From contig NZ_VILB01000020.1 of the NCBI RefSeq assembly GCF_009712035.1, positions 38,670 to 102,669 on the forward strand: a stretch of DNA of 64,000 bases, in the 5' to 3' direction. The DNA is from Anabaena sp. UHCC 0187 (GTDB lineage Bacteria; Cyanobacteriota; Cyanobacteriia; Cyanobacteriales; Nostocaceae). Position numbers and translations under genes: made by a program. Below, piece after piece: positions 24,031 through 31,208 of this stretch; position 1 is the first letter of the stretch; each line of letters starts with the position of its first letter. The notes beneath the pieces were generated by a model that did no database searches, was not told where the DNA came from, and saw only the letters and a list, made by a program, of their open reading frames with translations.

Positions 24031-24417
24031 CTAAAAATATTCGCTGTATGCAGATTTAAACCAATCTTGTTTGATTATCCATTCAGCAGCCCTGATAATA
24101 TTGTCACCATGACACTGATAGGGTTTACACCAACAAGTTAGAATTATTTCTTCTCCAGCCACTAACTTTAAACAGATATCCCTCAAAGCACTTGTAGTTT
24201 CATCAAGTTCACCTGTTTGAGACCATTTAAGAATCTTATGGTAAAGATATTTATGAAAGAAACTACAAACTTTCTCTCTTTCACTTTCTCCATTACCAGA
24301 CATTTTAAATGGATTATGTAAGGGTGATTCTGGTAAATCATAATAACTATTAGCTCTACCAATATAGATTCTATTTTCACCAATAAACCCGGTGGTTTTG
24401 CCATTTGCAACTTTCAT
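24031..24417 (-). CDS. DUF4326 protein
   Basis: 128 aa from ATG 24417, 30 nt after the box. YIGRANSYYDLPESPLHNPFKM and ILTCWCKPYQCHGDNIIRAAEWI are the hallmark blocks of DUF4326 (paired Cys-W-C and C-H-G-D). The family often sits with SLOG proteins and is thought to act on nucleotides. Adjacent to the YspA-like SLOG gene. Confidence 0.85.
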   Translation of the reverse strand: MKVANGKTTGFIGENRIYIGRANSYYDLPESPLHNPFKMSGNGESEREKVCSFFHKYLYHKILKWSQTGELDETTSALRDICLKLVAGEEIILTCWCKPYQCHGDNIIRAAEWIIKQDWFKSAYSEYF

Positions 24418-24447
24418 ATCTATACCAAAAAACAACATCCCCTCTCA

Positions 24448-24455
24448 GCGATAGC
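24448..24455 (-). promoter_or_regulatory. Array box, exact, with upstream element
   Basis: 30 nt before ATG 24417; upstream GTTATCGGTGGGGGC. Confidence 0.78.
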
Positions 24456-24522
24456 GCCCCCACCGATAACTTTGGTTCAAACACAATGATGTTAATATCT
24501 AAGTAATTGAATGCAGACACTA

Positions 24523-24699
24523 TTAATGGTTTTTAGTAGGAAAGTTGATAATGTATTTGGGTGTCCCTGGGTTCTCTGTAATCAATATTTTACCAATCAT
24601 TAATTCCTGGTTTTCACAAGCTGATTTATAAACCCGGAAATTCCCAGGATAACGCTGTTTAAATTGTAGTGCTAATCCTTTACCCTTAAATTCTATCAT
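24523..24699 (-). pseudogene. Macro-domain fragment (DarG-like), truncated
   Basis: 58 aa. KGKGLALQFKQRYPGNF, then VYKSAC and KYIINFPTKNH, match the core of ADP-ribose-binding macro domains of the DarG type. The N-terminal strand that carries the first ADP-ribose contact is missing, and the protein stops at the NFPTK-H motif instead of continuing. Uniquely among array genes, its ATG lies 11 nt from the previous terminator with no box between. A deletion that removed box and 5' end would explain both. Confidence 0.72.
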
Positions 24700-24710
24700 G
24701 TTACGTCTTT

Positions 24711-24745
24711 AAAAAAAGCCTAACTCCTTTTAGGAATTAGACTTT
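24711..24745 (-). terminator. Intrinsic terminator
   Basis: AAGTCTAATTCCTAAAAGGAGTTAGGCTT with seven T, minus strand. Confidence 0.75.
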
Positions 24746-24757
24746 AAATTACATTAA

Positions 24758-24967
24758 CTAAAATGGAACTGATGGATCTACTTTTGCAGATTCTATCAAA
24801 CCATTATCTATAAGACACTTCCCAGCTTCGATTGCTGATTGTGTATCTTCTTCGGGTTTCCAAGAATCACCGTTTACAGAATAAACAACTGATTCCTCAC
24901 AGGCAATAACAAAGATATCGTTATCCTTGTAATCAACTCTAGTTGAGTAAATTGCTGTGTTAACCAT
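24758..24967 (-). CDS. Small hypothetical protein, array gene
   Basis: 69 aa, ATG 24967 with GGAGGTTTC Shine-Dalgarno, 34 nt after the box. Beta strands (AIYSTRVDYKDNDIFVIACEESVVYSVNG) then a short helix; compact fold suggested. No family recognised. Confidence 0.67.
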   Translation of the reverse strand: MVNTAIYSTRVDYKDNDIFVIACEESVVYSVNGDSWKPEEDTQSAIEAGKCLIDNGLIESAKVDPSVPF

Positions 24968-25001
24968 GACGAAACCTCCAAATAAAAACTAACTTCTCTT
25001 T

Positions 25002-25009
25002 GCGATAGC
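25002..25009 (-). promoter_or_regulatory. Array box, exact, with upstream element
   Basis: 34 nt before ATG 24967; upstream GTTATCGGTGGGGGT. Confidence 0.78.
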
Positions 25010-25034
25010 ACCCCCACCGATAACTTTGGTTTTA

Positions 25035-25376
25035 TTACTCAGGTAAACAAGAAATCACTTCCAAATCGAGTTCCTTAGCTACAGATTCAATTTGTTTCCA
25101 GACTTCAGCATTATCAACAAACAATCGTTTTACATAGAGTCTGAGTTTAGTATCAGGTAATGTCAACATTCTAATTCCCAAATTCTCGGCATCCTGTTTA
25201 ACGGTTCTCACGGACTCAAATAAATCATCACCATATTTAGTCGTTAAAGTTCCCTGAACTCCCCGTAATTGGGCATGACTTTCATCTTCAAAATCAACTT
25301 GGGCAATCCATTTATTTTCAGTGCCAGGATACATTTGATAAATACCGATTCCCGTGGTAAATAATTGTCCAATCAT
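25035..25376 (-). CDS. Hypothetical protein, array gene
   Basis: 113 aa, ATG 25376, 27 nt after a variant box. N-terminal beta sheet (TTGIGIYQMYPGTENKWIAQVDFED), C-terminal helix. No family recognised. Confidence 0.66.
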   Translation of the reverse strand: MIGQLFTTGIGIYQMYPGTENKWIAQVDFEDESHAQLRGVQGTLTTKYGDDLFESVRTVKQDAENLGIRMLTLPDTKLRLYVKRLFVDNAEVWKQIESVAKELDLEVISCLPE

Positions 25377-25403
25377 GATACAATCCTTTATATTATTGAA
25401 TAA

Positions 25404-25411
25404 GCAATAGC
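25404..25411 (-). promoter_or_regulatory. Array box, variant (GCTATTGC)
   Basis: 27 nt before ATG 25376; one mismatch, with GATTATCGGTAAT upstream. Confidence 0.58.
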
Positions 25412-25445
25412 ATTACCGATAATCAATAACGCTATTTGCTATTTG

Positions 25446-25799
25446 TTATTGCTGAACTAACTCAACAACAGATTCAGCGAGTAATCCCCGCACCTTAATC
25501 TCCAGTGGAAATCTGCGGACTCGTTTTGATTGTCGGGGTGTACCGTCGTCTCCCTCAAAATACCCATTATTAGCAATTACCCAATCTCGGAATCTGGGGA
25601 ACTCCAATTGTTTCAAACCAATGTAAGTGATAAAACTGGTGAATCCCGAACTTTCATCGGTGGATTCCTGCCAGTTAAACTTGTTCGAGTAAGTGCCGAC
25701 GATGGTAATGCGATCGCTAAGTTCCACCACCTGATAATTCCCATGTGGACTAACTTGTAAAACCTTACCTTCAATACCCGCAAAATTGATTGTGTTCAT
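25446..25799 (-). CDS. Hypothetical protein, array gene
   Basis: 117 aa, ATG 25799, 31 nt after the box. First half beta-rich (EGKVLQVSPHGNYQVVELSDRITIVGTY), resembling a small barrel of SH3/OB size; C-terminus helical and basic in the middle (RQSKRVRRF). No family recognised. Confidence 0.65.
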   Translation of the reverse strand: MNTINFAGIEGKVLQVSPHGNYQVVELSDRITIVGTYSNKFNWQESTDESSGFTSFITYIGLKQLEFPRFRDWVIANNGYFEGDDGTPRQSKRVRRFPLEIKVRGLLAESVVELVQQ

Positions 25800-25830
25800 T
25801 ATTAAAATCTCAAAACACCAAAACTAAAAA

Positions 25831-25838
25831 GCGATAGC
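25831..25838 (-). promoter_or_regulatory. Array box, exact
   Basis: 31 nt before ATG 25799. Confidence 0.75.
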
Positions 25839-25857
25839 ATCAATGATTTTTGTAATC

Positions 25858-25943
25858 TTCATCTAACTATATAAAAGTTGATTTTATTAGTGCTTGTGCT
25901 AAAATCAAACAATGGCTAGATTTCAGTTAACTAGATGATGAAG
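25858..25943. repeat. Long imperfect inverted repeat between array genes
   Basis: Outer arms CTTCATC (25858) and GATGAAG (25937-25943), inner arms GATTTTA/TAAAATC around a 13-nt loop. It could form a branched hairpin about 85 nt long. It lies in an otherwise gene-free spacer and has no T-tract. Role unknown: regulatory RNA, recombination site or decayed mobile element are all possible. Confidence 0.45.
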
Positions 25944-25949
25944 TGATGG

Positions 25950-25976
25950 GAATAGATTGACTCATGCCTATTCCCT
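25950..25976. terminator. Hairpin after the last array gene
   Basis: GGGAATAG and CTATTCCC pair around an 11-nt loop, just beyond the stop at 25983. No T-tract. Confidence 0.5.
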
Positions 25977-25982
25977 TTCTCA

Positions 25983-26204
25983 TTAATCCTGGGGGTAACT
26001 ATCAAACCAGATTATTTCACTATCAGCAAACCCAATCACCTTAGCTAAACCATCTTCACAGTTAACAATTAACTTACCCGAACCTGAAATATCAACAACT
26101 CCAGTAATGCGGGGTTCATTGAATAACAGATTTAATTGTTCAACCGTTAATTGAATTGAGTTTGAAGGTTTGATTCCTGTACGTTTAAAGAATGCAGTGG
26201 TCAT
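25983..26204 (-). CDS. Small hypothetical protein, promoter-proximal end of the array
   Basis: 73 aa from ATG 26204, 30 nt after the box. Beta-rich (RITGVVDISGSGKLIVNCEDGLAKVIGF) with a helical middle; a small DNA-binding or scaffold fold is possible but not shown. It is divergent from the polymerase operon. Confidence 0.66.
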   Translation of the reverse strand: MTTAFFKRTGIKPSNSIQLTVEQLNLLFNEPRITGVVDISGSGKLIVNCEDGLAKVIGFADSEIIWFDSYPQD

Positions 26205-26234
26205 GATATTAACTAACAACAACACCACCCCAAA

Positions 26235-26242
26235 GCGATAGC
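26235..26242 (-). promoter_or_regulatory. Array box, exact, first unit of the array
   Basis: 30 nt before ATG 26204. No matching box faces the polymerase operon on the plus strand, so that operon probably uses the host polymerase. Confidence 0.75.
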
Positions 26243-26290
26243 GTTAGCATCCCCAACATATTTTTATTAACTAAATTAAATTGATAGACC

Positions 26291-27904
26291 ATGACACCAG
26301 AAGAAGTTTTAAGTCAAATAACCGATGGAATTTGGGTAAACAAGGGTGGGTTACGAGTCCCATCAGAAGTTGTCCAAGCCTTATCAAATAAAGAAGATTG
26401 GTTTGATTCAATTCAACCTGTGACATACTCGCAAGATAATTTACCGGATATAAAAGCGATTATTAATTACTTTTCCGAATCAGAATTAGACGATGAAATT
26501 GGCTATACTTCTGCGGAAATCTTGCAATCTTGTTATGGTGTCAACAAAGTTTTTAATTCTAAAGTACACGGTAATCCAACAGCAGTTGGACAACAAAAAC
26601 TTGATACCATTGGACAACGCCCAGCGAATATCGAAACCTATAAAGCAGCCGTAGAAGTTAATAATATCCTGATTAATTGGCAGAATATTAATAACAGTGA
26701 TTATGCTAACGATGATTCAATTTATGACAGAATCAAATCTGTAGAACAAGTCAATAAGAGTTGGTTTTCTCAACAAATTGCGGATTTAAAAACATTAATG
26801 CTCAATGCCTATGATGATTTATTATCCCAATTTGAACAACAACAAGACCCTGTACCACAAGAGGTAAGGAATCACTTTGTGGCAATTAGGGAGAAAACCG
26901 ATAAGAAGTTTTCATCGGCGATCGCTGATTTCCCCCAGGACAACCTCAACATTGTCAATGTATTCCAAGGACTCCTAGATAAACTCAAAGAACAACTTAC
27001 TAATGCTTTACAATCAATCAAAGAATTGATGTTAGGTAAAGATGAATCCAAGACAGCTAAAGCAGCAGCCAGACAAGAACACAAAGGTAAATCAGGAGTG
27101 TTGAAATTTCTGAAAGGGAAGATTGTGAATCCAACGATTAACGGTATCAAAAAACTATTTAGAAAAGCCGGGAAATTGTTATCTAATAAAGAAGAAAATA
27201 ATTATAAAGAAGATACAATTAAATCCCAATTTGGCAATATTTCGAGTGCTTATGGAGCAATAGTTCCTGTGGATGCACCAACAACCATCAACGCCATTGA
27301 AGTATTAAAAAAGATTACCGAAAGTATACTGACAACATTTATTTTAAAGGGAGTGCAATTACCGGGGGTTTTCGTTGAAGCCTTAAAAAATACTACGATT
27401 TCCATAATCTTAAAACGATTGGATATTCCCGGAGGTGAAGCCATCAGATATATTACCGGGGGATTACTAAGAACAGTCAAAGATTTATTACCAGCAGTTT
27501 TCAATAATACCGGAATGTTTGCGGGGGCATGGGGTCTATTAACAGCTTGCGCTCCTTATATTTTAGCAGCAGCAATATTGGTGATTATTGCCATCAAGAT
27601 GGCTAAAACCAATCAACTTGGTGATTTTATATTGATACTGGGATTACTGACATCACAAACAGAACCCGATATCTGTTGTGCCAGGGTAATTGGTGACGAG
27701 AAAATGGAGGATATCCAAACATTGAAAGAGGGATTTATTGCCGAAACCAATAAGAATTATGACTTTATTTATGCCTTGACATTTAAGAATGAACAGATTG
27801 CTAGAAGTTTGGATATATCACAGGAAACTCCGGTAATTATCCCTGAAGAAGCAGCTATCACAATTAAAGAAGGATTATCAAGTTTAGAATATATGGATTT
27901 TTAA
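26291..27904 (+). CDS. Polymerase-operon partner protein with a membrane segment
   Basis: 537 aa, stop two bases before the polymerase start codon, so the two are made together. The first 200 residues are acidic and helical, the centre (250-300) is strongly basic (KTAKAAARQEHKGKSGVLKFLKGK), and a hydrophobic segment spans about residues 412-437 (LLTACAPYILAAAILVIIAI). After it comes a short Cys-containing tail. No family recognised. Tight linkage suggests an accessory subunit, a delivery or anchoring protein for the polymerase. A virion-packaged role is possible but there are no virion genes here. Confidence 0.75.
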   Translation: MTPEEVLSQITDGIWVNKGGLRVPSEVVQALSNKEDWFDSIQPVTYSQDNLPDIKAIINYFSESELDDEIGYTSAEILQSCYGVNKVFNSKVHGNPTAVGQQKLDTIGQRPANIETYKAAVEVNNILINWQNINNSDYANDDSIYDRIKSVEQVNKSWFSQQIADLKTLMLNAYDDLLSQFEQQQDPVPQEVRNHFVAIREKTDKKFSSAIADFPQDNLNIVNVFQGLLDKLKEQLTNALQSIKELMLGKDESKTAKAAARQEHKGKSGVLKFLKGKIVNPTINGIKKLFRKAGKLLSNKEENNYKEDTIKSQFGNISSAYGAIVPVDAPTTINAIEVLKKITESILTTFILKGVQLPGVFVEALKNTTISIILKRLDIPGGEAIRYITGGLLRTVKDLLPAVFNNTGMFAGAWGLLTACAPYILAAAILVIIAIKMAKTNQLGDFILILGLLTSQTEPDICCARVIGDEKMEDIQTLKEGFIAETNKNYDFIYALTFKNEQIARSLDISQETPVIIPEEAAITIKEGLSSLEYMDF

Positions 27905-27906
27905 TT

Positions 27907-30561
27907 ATGACAATAACATTCACAAACACCCGTTATATCGAAGATGGTTCAGTTGGCACAATCGTCACCGTTGCTGAGTTTTCAGTATGGAATTGTCTAG
28001 ACAAGAAATGGTCTTCAGCACCCAAAGTAGTATTACGCAACATTTTATTAACAGGTTTACACCCAACCCTAGATTTTTGTATTGGGGAAATCGAAACAAC
28101 AACAACAAACCCATCAGCACTAAACGCATTTAAACCCAAAGATTATGCAGCAGCATTCTTTCTGGATTTAGCCAGTGGTTCTAGAAATCATGGGAGATTC
28201 ACATTTACGAATAAACAAACCATCGGTAAAAAGTATTTTGGGGAAGCAGCTAAAGAGCAATGGAAACGCATAATTTACGGTAGTATTTTGCATACTGGTT
28301 GTAAGAAACTGGTATACAAACAAATGAAGTATGTGGTGGTAGACGATGAAAATAAAGATGCCGATGGTAACGAGTTAGATGATGCAGTCAATAATGTTCA
28401 TTGGGAAACTGGGGATAGTCACGCCAAAGCTAGTAAAGCCCTGATGCAATTATTGGGACTACCAGTAAAACAATTTAATCCAGATACTGGGGAAGATGAA
28501 GAACTTGAACCTGATGAAAATAAACCCTTACAATTCAGAGTAGCATTCAGAAGCAATGATAATTTAGTAGAATGGATTGGTAAAGGAACTGTTGGTTATA
28601 ACCCTAAACTCGATGATTCTGAATTTGATTTAGTCATTCCCTTATCTTCACTCAAAGGTAATAAACCAGCGTTAGGTAATCATCAGGGTAAACTATTATT
28701 TGGTTTGGTGTTTGAGGGGGAATTACGCCGGGCTAAACCAGGTTGGATGTTACTCCAGTGGTTCTCATTTGCAGTGCTAGAAAAAGATAAAATTATTGAT
28801 AACCTGCGGAAAAAGTGCGATCGCCTATCCAAAGCCTATAACAACATCACCGACCTAGCAGAAATCCTGAGAATTGACCAATCAGAAGCCGAAGCCGAAA
28901 TTGAAGAGGGTAGCGACAAACTTCAATCCGAAGCTGAATATGAAAACACGATGATTCGGATTATTAAAGCCGATAAAGCGGGTCTTTTACTGTTACATCC
29001 CTATGTGGTAACTCGCGTCAAAGAACGGATGAGGGCTGCATGGTTAAACTTAGCTAAAGCTGCTGGTATCCGATTCTATTCAACAATGGCACAACCTGAT
29101 GAATCCCTGGCACATTACCATGAGGTACTATCTGATGGACGGATCAAAGGCAGAAAGGTATTTTGCGCCCCGGACTTTGAACCAGGTGAGTACATAGTGT
29201 TCTGTAATCCCATGCGTCATTGGGGGGATTGTCAACTCTGGGAAAACAAACACGAAGGCACTTACATCAACGCCACCGGCATCATGGCCGCTCCTCGGTT
29301 ACTACTACTGAATCTGGGACGGGATACGGATGGGGATTTTATACAACTAATCAAATCTTCTGCGTATCCGAATATGAGGAATGCGATCGCCAATTTTGAT
29401 AAACCCCCAGCGACGAAGAAATTCCCGAAGATGGCGTTACAGGGGAACTTACAACAGATTGCCATTAATAGCATGAATGATATGACTGGTGTGGTGGCCT
29501 CATTGTTGGCACGCGCCCGTTCTGGTGGTTGTGAACAAATAGTATTGAAGATTCCCGCCGGGGGTGAACAAAAAGAAGATGAGGAAATGCCGATTATTGA
29601 TTTTCTATCTCAACAGGTACAAATTGCTGTTGATAGTTTGAAGTCGGCATATCCCAACAATAAAAACGGATTGGATGCAGTCAGGGATTTTTTAAATGAA
29701 CAGGGTGCGGAATCCCCCTGGTTAAAAGACTTCAAAGACAAGGAGTGTTATTTGGAACGTCCCTGTGCGGTTAAAGATGATGCCCGTGATACGATTTCCA
29801 GACTGGTGCAAACTGTTAATAGTTATTGGAAAGCCCCGGATTTAAGGATAGATTCTTCACCTAGAACCTATGAGAAGGTGTTGTTTGGGAATGTTGAATA
29901 TGCACCGGCACAATTAGAGAAAGCAATGGCTGACCGGACAGAATATCGGGCGGCAATGAAAAAAGCGTTTCTTTGGAAAGAAGAAAATGATGATAGCACC
30001 CGCATGATCCGGGAAGTTTGCGAACTATTTAAAGCCCGTAAGGAAAGTATTTATACCACACCCAAACCAGACGGTAGTTTATACCATCCTGAATCATGGG
30101 TGGCGGTGTATTGGAAAGTTGCACATCAGGCGGAAACTGGTGAAGCCGGCATGGTGTTTACAATGTTTGCTGATGAGATTATAGAAAAGTTGAAAAATAT
30201 GCAACCCGAAATAGCCAAAGTTTTGAAAGTTTATGCTGTGCAACATGGTAGTTGGTCTGCCCCCAGAGCAACACCCTGGATAGGTCAGACAGTACAAATC
30301 CGTTCCAAAATCATAGAGCAGGGAGGTAGACAAAAATTAGCAATTGAGATGCAATTCCCTGATGCTAAACAACAATTTGGTTGGCATCATCTAGGATTAG
30401 TTGGCGAACAATATCGTCCTTATTACCCCCCAGGACTCACGAAAACTATGTTGGCTTATAGTACAAGATTTGTCACTGCAACTGGGAAAACTAGCGAACT
30501 GACATTATTTGACCCGAATATGGACAAGGAAGATATCAAGGATTTTCTGACTTTTAAATAA
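27907..30561 (+). CDS. Single-chain double-psi beta-barrel RNA polymerase (YonO/RDRP type)
   Basis: 884 aa, close to the roughly 900 aa of YonO of phage SPbeta, a proven one-subunit DNA-dependent RNA polymerase. Residues 472-478 read RDTDGDF, the D-x-D-G-D that holds the catalytic magnesium in the second double-psi barrel. Upstream, FCNPMRHWGDCQLW (432-445) matches the RNP-x-x-H-x-GD block of eukaryotic RNA-dependent polymerases. The first barrel may lie near GKGTVG...SLKGNKP (about 225-255). After the catalytic loop, SMNDMTGVVASLLARARSGG fits the bridge-helix region. The C-terminal domain (775-838) recurs as a separate 124-aa protein in the box array. It probably transcribes the array; RNA-template use cannot be excluded. 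Confidence 0.68.
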   Translation: MTITFTNTRYIEDGSVGTIVTVAEFSVWNCLDKKWSSAPKVVLRNILLTGLHPTLDFCIGEIETTTTNPSALNAFKPKDYAAAFFLDLASGSRNHGRFTFTNKQTIGKKYFGEAAKEQWKRIIYGSILHTGCKKLVYKQMKYVVVDDENKDADGNELDDAVNNVHWETGDSHAKASKALMQLLGLPVKQFNPDTGEDEELEPDENKPLQFRVAFRSNDNLVEWIGKGTVGYNPKLDDSEFDLVIPLSSLKGNKPALGNHQGKLLFGLVFEGELRRAKPGWMLLQWFSFAVLEKDKIIDNLRKKCDRLSKAYNNITDLAEILRIDQSEAEAEIEEGSDKLQSEAEYENTMIRIIKADKAGLLLLHPYVVTRVKERMRAAWLNLAKAAGIRFYSTMAQPDESLAHYHEVLSDGRIKGRKVFCAPDFEPGEYIVFCNPMRHWGDCQLWENKHEGTYINATGIMAAPRLLLLNLGRDTDGDFIQLIKSSAYPNMRNAIANFDKPPATKKFPKMALQGNLQQIAINSMNDMTGVVASLLARARSGGCEQIVLKIPAGGEQKEDEEMPIIDFLSQQVQIAVDSLKSAYPNNKNGLDAVRDFLNEQGAESPWLKDFKDKECYLERPCAVKDDARDTISRLVQTVNSYWKAPDLRIDSSPRTYEKVLFGNVEYAPAQLEKAMADRTEYRAAMKKAFLWKEENDDSTRMIREVCELFKARKESIYTTPKPDGSLYHPESWVAVYWKVAHQAETGEAGMVFTMFADEIIEKLKNMQPEIAKVLKVYAVQHGSWSAPRATPWIGQTVQIRSKIIEQGGRQKLAIEMQFPDAKQQFGWHHLGLVGEQYRPYYPPGLTKTMLAYSTRFVTATGKTSELTLFDPNMDKEDIKDFLTFK

Positions 30562-30650
30562 TATTTAAAAAATCTTACTTACCACTTGTCAAATCCACCT
30601 GTTTTTGAGTAATAATTAAATCACGACCTGATGCTAAATGCTCCGAGAAT

Positions 30651-31169
30651 ATGAACGCTAACTTAACCGAATATTTGCAACAATCCACTGGTTATACTGA
30701 ACCAACAGTAACTAGCGTGATTGAATCTTTCTGTAAATTTATTCAAGTTTCTCTTCGCAATGGTGAGGAAGTAAGAATAAATAAGTTTGGAGTTTTTAGT
30801 TTTAAAGATTTACCAGACCGTGAAGGCAGAAATCCTCGCACTGGTGAAAAAATTGATGTAGAGGCTACACGAAGACCAACCTTTAAATTCTCTAAATCTT
30901 TTAGTGTTGAACCTGACCCAGCGACATTGCCAATCATTGAAGCAATTAAGCATAATAGTCCGCCAATTCCACCGATTCCCACAGAATTACTAACACAAAG
31001 TAATAGAAATTGGTTTATGAATATTGGTGATCAACCTGTGGAAATACCTGAATCAGAATTAATCTCCAAGGGATTAACAAAAACTACTCCGTTATGGAGT
31101 GAAGAAACAGGTTGGAAACGTGCCAGCGAAATTGCTGAACTCGGTTATTTATTTCAGAAAGTTGCCTAG
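30651..31169 (+). CDS. HU/IHF-family protein fused to a GYF_2-like domain
   Basis: 172 aa. Residues 1-90 are an HU-type DNA-bending domain (VRINKFGVFSFKDLPDREGRNPRTGEKIDV, the beta-arm with the conserved RNPxTGE). A linker rich in Pro leads to a GYF_2/DUF4339-like domain (NWFMNIGDQPVEIPESELISKGLTKTTPLWSEETGWKRASEI). Ordinary HU is about 90 aa, so this is a fusion. It would bend DNA and bring in a Pro-rich partner. It lies 90 bp behind the polymerase gene on the same strand. Confidence 0.85.
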   Translation: MNANLTEYLQQSTGYTEPTVTSVIESFCKFIQVSLRNGEEVRINKFGVFSFKDLPDREGRNPRTGEKIDVEATRRPTFKFSKSFSVEPDPATLPIIEAIKHNSPPIPPIPTELLTQSNRNWFMNIGDQPVEIPESELISKGLTKTTPLWSEETGWKRASEIAELGYLFQKVA

Positions 31170-31208
31170 TTTTTATCAATAACCCTCCTTAAATATTATG
31201 GGGGGTTA

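Noticed and set aside
8197..26242. Integron-like cassette array
   Set aside because: The repeated element is short, lies before start codons, and lacks attC-type paired core sites; no integron integrase is present.
8197..26242. CRISPR array
   Set aside because: Boxes are separated by whole genes, not by spacers of constant length, and there are no cas genes.
8197..26242. Boxes as simple variants of the HIP1 octamer GCGATCGC
   Set aside because: HIP1 occurs here mainly inside genes and at random spacing, while GCGATAGC keeps one strand sense and a near-constant distance to start codons.
27907..30561. T7-type single-subunit RNA polymerase or reverse transcriptase
   Set aside because: The motifs seen are D-x-D-G-D and N-P-x(2)-H-x-G-D, not the palm motifs (YGDTDS-like, YxDD) or the finger motifs of those families.
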